64,000 nucleotides of DNA, taken from the NCBI RefSeq assembly GCF_044748305.1, contig NZ_JBIVFT010000012.1, positions 24,698-88,697 on the forward strand, in the 5' to 3' direction. Position numbers and translations under genes: made by a program. This DNA is from Arthrobacter_E sp044748305. Its GTDB lineage: Bacteria; Actinomycetota; Actinomycetes; Actinomycetales; Micrococcaceae. Each line of letters opens with the position of its first letter. Positions within the stretch are counted from its first letter, which is position 1. Positions 41,761 through 50,607 of this stretch are shown in pieces. Below the pieces are notes generated by a model. That model did no database searches, had not been told where the DNA came from, and saw only the letters and a program-made list of their open reading frames with translations.

Positions 41761-43812
41761 TCACACCTGTCCGATGCCGAGTGCCAGCTCCTTGGCCACC
41801 AGGGTGAGTACGTCATAGGTCGCCACGGCTTCGCCGTCCTGATTGCTCACCACGGCGTCCCAGCGCACTTCGCCGTAGTCGGCGGAATTGCGCGGGGTGA
41901 TCTGCTTGACGGTCAGAGCCACGGAAATGGAGTCGTCCACCTTCACCGGCGTCAGGAACCGCAGATTGTCCACACCGAAGTTCGCCAGCACGGGTCCCGG
42001 GTTGGGCTCCACGAACAGCCCGGCTGCCAGGGAGACCACCAGGTAACCGTGTGCCACGATGCCACCGAAGAGCGGGTTTTGCGCCGCTGCCTCCGGGTTG
42101 GTGTGGGCGTAGAAGGTGTCGCCTGTGAACTCGGCGAAATGGTCGATGTCGGCCAGCGTGACCGTCCGGGGCGCGGAGTCGATCCCGTCTCCGATCCGCA
42201 GCTCGGCCAGGCTCTTCCGAAACGGATGGACGTCCGTCACATTGCGCCGTGAGCCGGTGGTCCAGCGGCCCGTGATGGCCGTGATCATGTCCGGCGAACC
42301 CTGGAGTGCAGTGCGCTGCATGTGATGCAGGACGCCGCGGATGCCGCCCAGCTCCTCGCCGCCGCCCGCGCGCCCCGGGCCGCCATGGACCAGTACTGGC
42401 AGCGGGCTGCCGTGACCGGTTGACTCCGCGGCGTCGTCGCGGTCCAGGACCAGCACGCGGCCGTGCCACGGGGCCAGGCCGAGGGTCACCTCGCGTGCGA
42501 CGTCGGGGTCGTGGGTCACCAGCGATGCCACCAGACTGCCCTTGCCGCGGGCGGCTAGGGCGACGGCGTCCGCCGTCGTGCGGTAGCCGATGACGGTGCT
42601 GACCGGGCCGAAGGGCTCGACGTCGTGCGGTTCGCTCGCGCCGTCGTGCGCGCGCAGGAGCACGGGGGAGAGGAATGCGCCGGCTTCGGAGTCTGCGCCC
42701 ACGGTCTCCACCGTGTCCGGATCGCCGAAGACGACGTCGGCGCCGCGGCGCAGCGTGCTGATGGCCTTGCGGACCTCCTCGCGCTGGCCGCGGCTGGCGA
42801 GGGCACCCATGCGTACCGCTTCGTTTGAGGGGTCGCCCACCACGATCTTGGCCAGGCGTGCGCTGAGGGCGTCGATGACGGCGGGAACCATGGCGTCGGG
42901 GACGATCGCCCGGCGGATCGCGGTGCACTTCTGCCCGGCTTTGACCGTCATCTCCGCGACGACGCCCTTGATGAACAGCTCGAACTCGGGATCGTCCACC
43001 GTGACGTCCAGACCCAGGATGGAGCAGTTGAGCGAATCGGCCTCCACGCCCAGGCGGACGCCGCGTTCCTGGACGGCCGGGTGCCGCCGGAGCAGGTCGG
43101 CGGTGGAGGCGGAACCGGTGAAGTCGACGGAGTCCTGCGTGCCGAGCTCGTCCAGAAGGGTGCCGGCGCTGCCGCTGACCAATTGCAGGGTTCCCTCGGG
43201 CAGGATCCCGGACTCGATGATCCGGCGTACCACCGCCTCGGTGAGGTACGCCGTCTGGCTGGCGGGCTTGACGATGCTCGGGAGTCCTGCGAGGAAGGCG
43301 GGGGCGAGTTTCTCCAGCATGCCCCAGACCGGGAAGTTGAAAGCGTTGATCTGGACCGCGATGCCGGTCCGGGAGGTGTAGACGTGCTGCCCCACGAAGG
43401 TGCCTCCGCGGCTGAGTCCCTCGATGCCGCCGTCGAGCACGATGGTGTCGTTCGGCAGTTCGCGGCGTCCCTTGCTCGCATAGGAGAAGACGGTGCCGAT
43501 GCCGCCGTCGATGTCCACGAAGGAGTCCCGCTTGGTGGCGCCGGTGCGGTAGGAGAGGGCGTAGAACTCGTCCTTGTACTGGCCGAGATGCAGAGCCACG
43601 GCCTTCAGGGCCAGGGCGCGCTCGTGGAAGGTGAGCGCTCGCAGAGCAGGGCCGCCGACGTCGCGGGCGTGCCGCACCATGGCGGCATAGTCGAGGCCGG
43701 TGGTGGAGATCCGTGTGACTTCTTCGCCTGTGGCGGCGTCCAGCAGGGCCTGCCCTTCGTCCTGCGGGCGGAACCAGGTCCCTACGGCGTAACTCTCCAG
43801 CACTGAGCTCAT
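41761..43812 (-). CDS. paaZ: Bifunctional ring-opening enzyme PaaZ
   Basis: A 683-residue fusion. The N-terminal aldehyde dehydrogenase (about 1-520) carries INAFNFPVWGMLEKLAPAF, FTGSASTAD and the catalytic Cys296 in KAGQKCTAIR. The C-terminal MaoC-type enoyl-CoA hydratase (about 545-680) has DHFAEFTGDTFYAHTNPEAA and GGIVAHGYLVVSLAAGLF. It hydrolyses the oxepin-CoA ring and oxidises the resulting aldehyde to 3-oxo-5,6-dehydrosuberyl-CoA. The ATG at 43812 follows AAAGGA. It is divergent from paaABCDE. Confidence 0.95.
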   Translation of the reverse strand: MSSVLESYAVGTWFRPQDEGQALLDAATGEEVTRISTTGLDYAAMVRHARDVGGPALRALTFHERALALKAVALHLGQYKDEFYALSYRTGATKRDSFVDIDGGIGTVFSYASKGRRELPNDTIVLDGGIEGLSRGGTFVGQHVYTSRTGIAVQINAFNFPVWGMLEKLAPAFLAGLPSIVKPASQTAYLTEAVVRRIIESGILPEGTLQLVSGSAGTLLDELGTQDSVDFTGSASTADLLRRHPAVQERGVRLGVEADSLNCSILGLDVTVDDPEFELFIKGVVAEMTVKAGQKCTAIRRAIVPDAMVPAVIDALSARLAKIVVGDPSNEAVRMGALASRGQREEVRKAISTLRRGADVVFGDPDTVETVGADSEAGAFLSPVLLRAHDGASEPHDVEPFGPVSTVIGYRTTADAVALAARGKGSLVASLVTHDPDVAREVTLGLAPWHGRVLVLDRDDAAESTGHGSPLPVLVHGGPGRAGGGEELGGIRGVLHHMQRTALQGSPDMITAITGRWTTGSRRNVTDVHPFRKSLAELRIGDGIDSAPRTVTLADIDHFAEFTGDTFYAHTNPEAAAQNPLFGGIVAHGYLVVSLAAGLFVEPNPGPVLANFGVDNLRFLTPVKVDDSISVALTVKQITPRNSADYGEVRWDAVVSNQDGEAVATYDVLTLVAKELALGIGQV

Positions 43813-43898
43813 GCGACGTCCTTTCGAATACCCTGCGGCGGGGAAACGCGCCGGTCTTCTCACCGGGCATTGCGCCAGCCGTGTGTCCTGTGCCACAG

Positions 43899-43920
43899 TA
43901 GTACAGAATGTTCGGTCAGT
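43899..43920. promoter_or_regulatory. Candidate PaaR operator between paaZ and paaA
   Basis: ACAGAATGTTCGGT (43903-43916) followed by CAGT differs by one base from the palindrome before paaK. It lies in the 135-base region between divergent paaZ and paaA. Confidence 0.6.
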
Positions 43921-43947
43921 AAATAGTTCAGACCTTCTGGAGGCGCT

Positions 43948-44907
43948 ATGTCATCGGCAGTCGCAGAGCCGGAGCTGGAGGCTCAATTCGAGGCCATCGT
44001 GGCTCGCAAGGATCGCATCGAGCCGCGTGACTGGATGCCCGAGTCCTATCGGAAGACTCTCATCCGTCAGGTGGCGCAGCACGCGCATTCGGAGATCATC
44101 GGCATGCAGCCCGAGGGGAACTGGATCGGCCGGGCACCGTCCCTGCGGCGCAAGGCGATCCTGCTCGCCAAGGTCCAGGACGAGGCCGGACACGGGCTCT
44201 ACCTCTACTCCGCCGCCGAGACGCTCGGCACTTCGCGTGACCAGCTCACCGAGATGCTGATCGAGGGCCGGCAGAAGTATTCGTCCATCTTCAACTACCC
44301 GACGCTGTCCTATACGGACGTCGGAACCATCGGCTGGCTCGTCGACGGGGCGGCGATCTGCAACCAGGTCCCGCTCTGCAGGACGTCCTTCGGCCCCTAC
44401 GGCCGGGCGATGATCAGGATCTGCAAGGAGGAGTCCTTCCATCAGCGGCAGGGCTACGAACTCCTCATGACCATGATGCGTGGAACAGCAGAACAGCGGG
44501 AGATGGTCCAGGAGTCGGTCAATCGTTTCTGGTGGCCGGCCCTGATGATGTTCGGCCCCCCGGACGACGCCTCCCCGAACACCGCTCAGTCCATGGCGTG
44601 GGGCATCAAGACCCACACCAATGATGAACTCCGTCAGAAGTTCGTGGACATGAGCGTGCCTCAGGCCGAAGCCCTGGGTGTCACGTTCCCGGACCCCGGT
44701 CTGGCATGGAATGAAGAACGCGGTCACTACGATTTCAGCCAGCCCGACTGGGACGAGTTCTGGGCCGTCGTCAAGGGGGACGGGCCCTGCAACACTCAGC
44801 GGCTGAACCACCGGAGGAAGGCCTGGGAAGACGGCGCCTGGGTGCGGGAAGCGGCGTCGGCGTTCGCGGCGAAGGAAACGGCGATGGCCGAGGAGGCACA
44901 GGCATGA
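43948..44907 (+). CDS. paaA: Phenylacetyl-CoA epoxidase catalytic subunit PaaA
   Basis: A 319-residue diiron oxygenase subunit that epoxidises the aromatic ring of phenylacetyl-CoA. Iron ligands lie in KVQDEAGHGLYLYSAAE near residue 75 and CKEESFHQRQGYEL near 160, in a ferritin-like four-helix fold. Length matches the family. The ATG at 43948 follows GGAGG. It overlaps paaB (ATGA) and heads paaABCDE, whose products form the epoxidase complex with its reductase. Confidence 0.96.
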   Translation: MSSAVAEPELEAQFEAIVARKDRIEPRDWMPESYRKTLIRQVAQHAHSEIIGMQPEGNWIGRAPSLRRKAILLAKVQDEAGHGLYLYSAAETLGTSRDQLTEMLIEGRQKYSSIFNYPTLSYTDVGTIGWLVDGAAICNQVPLCRTSFGPYGRAMIRICKEESFHQRQGYELLMTMMRGTAEQREMVQESVNRFWWPALMMFGPPDDASPNTAQSMAWGIKTHTNDELRQKFVDMSVPQAEALGVTFPDPGLAWNEERGHYDFSQPDWDEFWAVVKGDGPCNTQRLNHRRKAWEDGAWVREAASAFAAKETAMAEEAQA

Positions 44908-45200
44908 GCGAGAAGATCCGCAGCGAATGGCCGCTGTACGAGGTGTTCGTGCGTGGCAAGCGCGGACTGAACCATGTGCACGTCGGTTCGGTCCATGCCC
45001 CCGACGACGCGATGGCCCTCCGCCACGCCCGGGACGTCTACACCCGCCGGAACGAGGGCGTGAGCATCTGGGTGGTGAAGTCCGCCGACATCACCGCCAG
45101 CAGCCCGGACGAGAAGGATCCGCTCTTCGCCCCCAGCGGGGACAAGGTCTACCGTCACCCCACTTTCTACGAGATCCCGGACAACGTCCCCCATATGTGA
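44904..45200 (+). CDS. paaB: Phenylacetyl-CoA epoxidase subunit PaaB
   Basis: A 98-residue small subunit of the epoxidase that links the catalytic PaaAC pairs. The start WPLYEVFVRGKRGLNHVHVG and the segment DVYTRRNEGVSIWVVKSADI are typical. It starts within the paaA stop codon, so subunit levels are coupled. Its length matches the family. Confidence 0.95.
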   Translation: MSEKIRSEWPLYEVFVRGKRGLNHVHVGSVHAPDDAMALRHARDVYTRRNEGVSIWVVKSADITASSPDEKDPLFAPSGDKVYRHPTFYEIPDNVPHM

Positions 45201-45215
45201 GGCAGGAGGAACGAC

Positions 45216-46151
45216 ATGGCTGAAGTGCACACCCCCGCAGAAAATGAACATGACAACGCCTACGCAGGCCTCCTGGTCAACGATGCGCATTGGGCGTTCG
45301 GCACCGACTTCGAAGACCCGCTGGCCGGCGTCGACACCACGGTTCCCGACGGCGTGGACGCCGGGCAGCTGGGAGCCTACTGCCTGATGCTGGGCGACGA
45401 CGCCCTGGTCCTCTCCCAGCGTCTCTCCGAGTGGTGCAGTCACGCCCCGGACCTGGAAGAGGACATCGCGTTGGCCAACATCGCCTTGGACCTCCTGGGC
45501 CAGGCCAGGCTTCTGCTGGCCCGTGCCGCCGCGGCGGACCCCGGGATGGTCCCGGCCCTGCCGGACGGTTCACCGGTTCCGGATGAGGACCGTCTGGCGT
45601 TCTTCCGGGACGATCCCGCCTTCCGGAACGTCCGGCTCGCCGAGGTCCCCAACGGGGATTTCGCCGAGGTGATCGTGTGCGTGCTGCTCTTCTCCAGCTG
45701 GCGTCTGGCGCTCTTCGAGAAGCTTGCCGGCAGCCGCGACGCCGTGCTGGCCGCCATCGCCTCCAAGGGGGCCAAGGAGCTCAGCTACCACCGTGACTTC
45801 GCCGCGCGCTGGTTCCTCACCCTGGCCCAGGGAACCGAGGAGTCCAGGCGTCGTCTGACCGATGCGCTGGCATATCTCTGGCCTCTCTGGAGCGAGCTGT
45901 TCGAGAGCCACGACGTTGAACGGGCCGTCGCCGAAGCCGGGGTCGGAGTCGATCCGGCAGGACTGCGCGACGAGGTGGACGTGGTGCTGGAACAGGTCTT
46001 CGCCGCCAGCGGCATGACGCGCCCTGAGTCCGGTGCCCTTGCCGGAATACAGGGACTGAAGGGCCGCGACGGCCGCCACACGGAGGCCCTGAGCCGCCTG
46101 CTCGCCGAGATGCAGGTGGTGGCACGTGCCCATCCCGAAGGACGGTGGTGA
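45216..46151 (+). CDS. paaC: Phenylacetyl-CoA epoxidase structural subunit PaaC
   Basis: A 311-residue ferritin-like partner of PaaA with a degenerate diiron site: WCSHAPDLEEDIALANIALD near residue 72 and AKELSYHRDFAARWFLTLAQ near 190. It is longer than the E. coli protein mainly through an N-terminal extension of about 45 residues. The ATG at 45216 follows AGGAGG. It forms the structural half of the catalytic core. Confidence 0.93.
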   Translation: MAEVHTPAENEHDNAYAGLLVNDAHWAFGTDFEDPLAGVDTTVPDGVDAGQLGAYCLMLGDDALVLSQRLSEWCSHAPDLEEDIALANIALDLLGQARLLLARAAAADPGMVPALPDGSPVPDEDRLAFFRDDPAFRNVRLAEVPNGDFAEVIVCVLLFSSWRLALFEKLAGSRDAVLAAIASKGAKELSYHRDFAARWFLTLAQGTEESRRRLTDALAYLWPLWSELFESHDVERAVAEAGVGVDPAGLRDEVDVVLEQVFAASGMTRPESGALAGIQGLKGRDGRHTEALSRLLAEMQVVARAHPEGRW

Positions 46152-46154
46152 CGG

Positions 46155-46715
46155 ATGACCGCCACCGTGCACGCCGAGAGCAGCCAGGAGCCTCTGGAGC
46201 GCACTCTTCTGGAGCGCACTCTCCTGGAGCGCGCTTGGGAAGCCGCCGGCCGGGTGCGGGATCCGGAGCTTCCGATGCTCAGCCTGATCGACCTCGGAGT
46301 CCTGCGTGACGTTCAGCTGGAACAGGACGGGGCCGTCGTCGCGGCCATCACCCCCACCTACTCCGGCTGCCCGGCGATGGCCAGCATGCGGGACGACCTG
46401 GTCCGGGAACTCCGGACGGCGGGTTTCACCGATGCCCGGGTCCGGGTCGCCCTGGAGCCGGCCTGGACCACGGACTGGATCACGGACCGCGGCCGGAACG
46501 CGCTCGCCGAGGCAGGTATCTCTCCTCCCGGGCCCGCGCCGCGCCGTAGCGGGCCGGTGCCCCTCAGCTTGCTGCCGACCCGTCGTGCGGTGAGCTGTCC
46601 GCAGTGCGGCAGCCCCGACGTCGAACTCAATTCCGAGTTCGGTTCCACCGCCTGCAAAGCGATGTACCGCTGCCGTGCCTGCCTTGAACCCTTCGACCAT
46701 GTGAAGGAGATCTGA
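46155..46715 (+). CDS. paaD: Epoxidase iron-sulfur assembly protein PaaD
   Basis: A 186-residue protein. A DUF59/MIP18-type domain (about 25-115) holds DPELPMLSLIDLGVLRDV and PTYSGCPAMASM. A C-terminal zinc-ribbon-like segment has CPQCGSPDVELNSEFGSTAC and YRCRACLEPF. It helps mature the epoxidase complex, probably its iron-sulfur reductase. The start carries an in-frame 15-base tandem repeat giving LERTLLERTLLERAW. It begins 3 bases after paaC. Confidence 0.93.
   Translation: MTATVHAESSQEPLERTLLERTLLERAWEAAGRVRDPELPMLSLIDLGVLRDVQLEQDGAVVAAITPTYSGCPAMASMRDDLVRELRTAGFTDARVRVALEPAWTTDWITDRGRNALAEAGISPPGPAPRRSGPVPLSLLPTRRAVSCPQCGSPDVELNSEFGSTACKAMYRCRACLEPFDHVKEI
46194..46235 (+). repeat. 15-base tandem repeat within paaD
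   Basis: CTGGAGCGCACTCTT at 46194-46208 is repeated at 46209-46223 with one change and again in part from 46224. The units are in frame, so copy-number changes would add or remove five residues (LERTL). Confidence 0.85.
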
Positions 46716-46716
46716 C

Positions 46717-47802
46717 GTGACAGTCATCGCCCGCCCGGACACCGCTAACCGCGTGGCCTTCCACCCGCTCACCGTCAGCGCCATCGAGTCCCTCACGGAC
46801 GACTCGGCGGCGGTGACCTTCGAGGTGCCCGAGGAACTGCGCGAACTCTTCGCCTTCGACGCCGGGCAGTCGCTCACGCTGCGCCGCATGATCGACGGCG
46901 TGGAACACCGCCGGACGTACTCCATCTGCGCGGCCGCAGGCTCCGCCCCCCGGATCGGTGTCCGGGAGATCCCGGACGGCCTCTTCTCCTCCTGGCTGGT
47001 CCGCCAGGTCCGCCCCGGGGACGTGGTGGAGGTCCAGGCTCCGAGCGGCAGCTTCCGAGCGGATCCGGCGCTGGCCGGCCGTCATCTGTGCATCGCAGCC
47101 GGATCGGGCATCACCCCGATGCTGTCCATCGCGGCCACCGTGCTGGCACACCCGGATGCCGAGGTCACCCTCCTGTACGGGAACCGGAAGACGAGTTCGG
47201 TGATGTTCGCTGAGGAACTGGCGGATCTGAAGGACGCGCATCACCGCCAGTTGGACCTGATCCACGTGCTCTCGCGGGAGCCGCGTGACGTGGAGCTGTT
47301 CTCCGGACGGCTGGACGGGGACAGGCTGCGCCGCATCCTGGGCGAGCTGATCCCGGTGCAGGACATGGACCACGTCTGGCTCTGCGGTCCGTTCTCCATG
47401 CTCACGGAGGCCCGCGAGATCCTCGCCGAACTGGGTGTTCCTGCGGATCGCATCCATTTCGAGCTCTTCTACGTGGATGCACCGCCGCCCGAACTGCGGC
47501 ATGCGGACCGTGTCGCGGAAGGCGTGACCAGCGAGGTCACCGTGACGTTGGATGGGCGAAGCACCACCAGTGCCATGCAGCGGGACATGTCGATCCTGGA
47601 TTCCGCCCAGCTCGTCCGCACCGACCTTCCTTTTGCCTGCAAGGGTGGTGTCTGCGGCACCTGCCGCGCGAAGATCTGCGGGGGAGAGGTGGACATGGTC
47701 CGCAACTATGCCCTCGAACCCTCCGAAGTGGCCGAGAATTTCGTCCTCACCTGCCAGAGCTTTCCGGTCAGTGAGAACGTCCTCGTCGACTTCGACGCCT
47801 GA
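46717..47802 (+). CDS. paaE: Phenylacetyl-CoA epoxidase reductase PaaE
   Basis: A 361-residue reductase that passes electrons from NADPH to PaaA. The FAD domain has RRTYSICAAAG, the nucleotide domain has AAGSGITPMLSIAATVL, and the C-terminal plant-type ferredoxin has cysteines at 308, 313 and 316 in CKGGVCGTC plus a fourth in VLTCQSFP. It starts with GTG one base after the paaD stop. It is the last gene of the epoxidase set; paaJ follows after 29 bases. Confidence 0.95.
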   Translation: MTVIARPDTANRVAFHPLTVSAIESLTDDSAAVTFEVPEELRELFAFDAGQSLTLRRMIDGVEHRRTYSICAAAGSAPRIGVREIPDGLFSSWLVRQVRPGDVVEVQAPSGSFRADPALAGRHLCIAAGSGITPMLSIAATVLAHPDAEVTLLYGNRKTSSVMFAEELADLKDAHHRQLDLIHVLSREPRDVELFSGRLDGDRLRRILGELIPVQDMDHVWLCGPFSMLTEAREILAELGVPADRIHFELFYVDAPPPELRHADRVAEGVTSEVTVTLDGRSTTSAMQRDMSILDSAQLVRTDLPFACKGGVCGTCRAKICGGEVDMVRNYALEPSEVAENFVLTCQSFPVSENVLVDFDA

Positions 47803-47831
47803 AACCAGCCGCACCGACGAAGAGGAGCATC

Positions 47832-48998
47832 ATGCCCGAGGCGTTCATTCTGGACGGTGTCCGGACCCCGATCGGCCGCTACGGCGGCGCCTTGTCCAAG
47901 GAACGACCGGACGATCTGGCCGCCCTGGTCATCCGCGAGGCCGTGCGGCGCAGCGGCGTCGACCCCGAGATCATCGACGAAGTGATCTTCGGTTCCGCGA
48001 ATCAGGCGGGTGAGGACAATCGCAATGTCGCCCGCATGGCGACCCTGCTGGCAGGTCTGCCGGAATCCGTGCCGGGATTCACGGTCAACCGCTTGTGCGC
48101 GTCAGGGCTCACGGCCATCACGACGGCGCGGCAGATGATCGCGGCGGGGGACGCCGACGTCGTCGTGGCCGGCGGCGTCGAGTCGATGACCCGTGCGCCC
48201 TGGGTGATGGAGAAGCCTGCCAAGGCCTGGGCCAAGCCGGGCCAGAGCTGGGACACCTCGATCGGCTGGCGGTTCACCAACCCGCGCTTCGACGCGGATA
48301 CCACCCTGACGATGCCGCAGACGGCCGAACGGGTGGCGGAACGCTGGGGACTGACGCGGGAGGAACTGGACGGCTTCGCCCTGCGCTCTCACCAGCGGGC
48401 TCTGGCGGCCCAGGCTGAAGGACGCTTCGAGCGGGAGATCGTGCCGGTCGGAGACGTGACGAGAGACGAAGGCCCGCGAGCCGACACCACGGCGGAGAAG
48501 CTCGCCGCCCTCCGTGCACTGCACGGCCCCGGGAGCGTGATCACGGCCGGCAACTCCAGCTCCCTCAACGACGGTGCCGCGGCGGTGGTCCTGGTCAGCG
48601 AGCGGTTCCTCACGGCACACGATCTGCAGCCACGGGCACGCGTGGTGACCGGGGCGAGCGCCGGGGTGGCGCCCGAGGTGATGGGCATCGGGCCCGTGCC
48701 GTCCAGCCTCAAGGCCCTGGACCGTGCAGGCTGGACCTCGGACGATCTCGATGCCGTGGAGCTCAACGAGGCTTTCGCGTCCCAGTCCCTCGCATCCATG
48801 CGTGAGCTGGGATTGGACCCGGAGCAGGTCAACGCCTGGGGTGGCGCCATCGCGCTCGGGCACCCGCTGGGCTGTTCGGGTGCCCGCATCACCTTGACCT
48901 TGTTGAGTCGTCTGGAGCACGACGGCGGCAAACGTGGCCTCGCGACCATGTGCGTCGGCGTGGGCCAAGGCTCCGCTCTGCTGCTGGAGCGGCCATGA
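47832..48998 (+). CDS. paaJ: Thiolase PaaJ/PcaF type (3-oxoadipyl-CoA thiolase)
   Basis: A 388-residue thiolase. The acyl-carrying Cys is in VNRLCASGLTAI near residue 90, and the C-terminal His and Cys lie in GGAIALGHPLGCSGARI and LATMCVGVGQG. In this context it should cleave 3-oxoadipyl-CoA and 3-oxo-5,6-dehydrosuberyl-CoA. The ATG follows GAGGAG. Its stop overlaps the next gene (ATGA). A related pcaF role cannot be told from sequence, but the paa setting favours PaaJ. Confidence 0.9.
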   Translation: MPEAFILDGVRTPIGRYGGALSKERPDDLAALVIREAVRRSGVDPEIIDEVIFGSANQAGEDNRNVARMATLLAGLPESVPGFTVNRLCASGLTAITTARQMIAAGDADVVVAGGVESMTRAPWVMEKPAKAWAKPGQSWDTSIGWRFTNPRFDADTTLTMPQTAERVAERWGLTREELDGFALRSHQRALAAQAEGRFEREIVPVGDVTRDEGPRADTTAEKLAALRALHGPGSVITAGNSSSLNDGAAAVVLVSERFLTAHDLQPRARVVTGASAGVAPEVMGIGPVPSSLKALDRAGWTSDDLDAVELNEAFASQSLASMRELGLDPEQVNAWGGAIALGHPLGCSGARITLTLLSRLEHDGGKRGLATMCVGVGQGSALLLERP

Positions 48999-49783
48999 GG
49001 ACCGGAGACGGTGGCACCGTTTCACCCGGCGCCGGATCGGTTGCCGACGCGCTGCTGGTGGAGGAACAGGACGACCGCGTCGTTCTCCGGCTCAACCGTC
49101 CAGAGGTCCGGAACGCGATCGACCAGGACATGGTGGACGCCCTGCACGAGGCCTGCGGTCTGCTGGAACGCAATCCGCGGGTGGCGCTCATCGTGGGCTC
49201 GCAAGGAACGTTCGCGGCCGGCGCAGACATCGCCCAGTTGCGCGAGCGCCGCCTGGAGGACGCGCTGGCCGGCATCAACTCCGGGATCTTCGACCGGATC
49301 CACCGCTTGCCGATGCCGGTGATCGCCCTGATCGAGGGCTATGCCCTGGGTGGGGGTGCCGAGCTGGCCTACGCCTGTGACTTCCGGATCGGCACTCCGA
49401 GCGTGAAGATCGGCAACCCCGAGCCGGGCCTCGGCATCCTCGCAGCCGCCGGCGGGGCCTGGCGGCTGCGGGAACTGGTCGGAGAGCCCCTGGCCAAGGA
49501 AGTGCTCCTGGCAGGGCGCGTCCTCACGGCGCAGGAGTCCCTCGAAGCACGCCTCCTGAACGAGGTGGTGGAAGCGGAGGAACTGGAGTCTGCCGGACAT
49601 CGCCTGGCGGACCGGATAACGGCCCAGGCGCTGCTGGCCGTGCGGATGAGCAAAGCAGCCTTCCACGCTCCGCGAGAGGCCCACCCGCTGATCGACAACA
49701 TCGCCCAGGCCGTGCTGTTCGAGACCCAGGAGAAGCAGGATCGCATGACCGCGTTCCTGAACCGACGCAAGGAGAAACGATGA
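48995..49783 (+). CDS. Enoyl-CoA hydratase (PaaF-like)
   Basis: A 262-residue crotonase-fold enzyme. The oxyanion-hole segments are GTFAAGADIAQLRE near residue 70 and EGYALGGGAELAYACDFRIG near 110, and the catalytic glutamates lie in the stretch with GNPEPGLGILAAAGG. It probably hydrates 2,3-dehydroadipyl-CoA in the lower paa pathway. The ATG at 48995, overlapping the thiolase stop, is used; the frame runs further upstream only through thiolase sequence. Confidence 0.88.
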   Translation: MRTGDGGTVSPGAGSVADALLVEEQDDRVVLRLNRPEVRNAIDQDMVDALHEACGLLERNPRVALIVGSQGTFAAGADIAQLRERRLEDALAGINSGIFDRIHRLPMPVIALIEGYALGGGAELAYACDFRIGTPSVKIGNPEPGLGILAAAGGAWRLRELVGEPLAKEVLLAGRVLTAQESLEARLLNEVVEAEELESAGHRLADRITAQALLAVRMSKAAFHAPREAHPLIDNIAQAVLFETQEKQDRMTAFLNRRKEKR

Positions 49784-50607
49784 GCAGCGTCCCGCACGCC
49801 GTCGGTGTCTATGGCGGTGGCCGGATGGGTGGCGGCATCGCGCACGCCTTCGCCGTCGCCGGTGCCACGGTGACAGTGGTGGAGAACGACGACGCCTCCG
49901 CCTCAGCCGCCCGGGAGCGCGTCTCCGCGGGGCTGGCCAAAGCGGCGGATAAGGGCGTGGAGGTCACGGGGACCATCACGGTGGTGACCGATGCGGCCGC
50001 GCTCGCAGGCATTCCCTTGGTGGTGGAAGCCGTTCCGGAACTCACGGATCTCAAGCACTCGGTGCTGCGGAGGATCGAGGAGGTGGCGCCGCAGGCCCTG
50101 ATCGGCAGCAACACGAGTTCGCTGTCCATCGATTCCCTCGCGGAGGCCCTGAACGATCCGGCGAAGCTGATCGGGCTGCACTTCTTCAATCCGGTTCCCG
50201 TCAGCGAACTGGTCGAGGTGGTGGTCGGGGCACGGACGGCGCCCGGCCTCGTGGAGACGGCCCGCGGCTGGGTGGCTGGTCTCGGCAAGACCGCGATCAC
50301 CGTCAAGGATGCTCCCGGATTCGCCAGCAGCCGGCTCGGTGTGGCCATCGCTCTGGAGGCCATGCGGATGCTTGAAGAGGGCGTGGCCAGTGCCGAGGAC
50401 ATCGACACCGCCATGGTCCTCGGTTATCGCCATCCTGTCGGGCCGCTGAAGACCACCGACATCGTGGGCCTGGATGTGCGCCTGAACATCGCGGAACATC
50501 TGGAGTCCGAGCTGGGGCCTCGCTTCGCACCACCGCAGCTGCTGCGGGACAAGGTGGCCGCCGGTGAACTGGGCCGTAAGAGCGGACAGGGGTTCTACTC
50601 ATGGTGA
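49780..50607 (+). CDS. 3-hydroxyacyl-CoA dehydrogenase (PaaH-like, short form)
   Basis: A 275-residue NAD-dependent dehydrogenase. The dinucleotide fold has GVYGGGRMGGGIAHAFAVAG at the start; GLHFFNPVPVSELVEVV and KDAPGFASSRLGVAIALEAM are the conserved segments with the catalytic residues. It should oxidise 3-hydroxyadipyl-CoA. It has one C-terminal domain, like 3-hydroxybutyryl-CoA dehydrogenases, rather than the duplicated domain of the larger E. coli PaaH. It overlaps both neighbours (ATGA start). Confidence 0.88.
   Translation: MSSVPHAVGVYGGGRMGGGIAHAFAVAGATVTVVENDDASASAARERVSAGLAKAADKGVEVTGTITVVTDAAALAGIPLVVEAVPELTDLKHSVLRRIEEVAPQALIGSNTSSLSIDSLAEALNDPAKLIGLHFFNPVPVSELVEVVVGARTAPGLVETARGWVAGLGKTAITVKDAPGFASSRLGVAIALEAMRMLEEGVASAEDIDTAMVLGYRHPVGPLKTTDIVGLDVRLNIAEHLESELGPRFAPPQLLRDKVAAGELGRKSGQGFYSW

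Noticed and set aside
40095..41807. A 570-codon plus-strand frame over paaK and the TetR gene
   Set aside because: Shadow frame across two convergent, well-supported genes; it reads through the hairpin between them.
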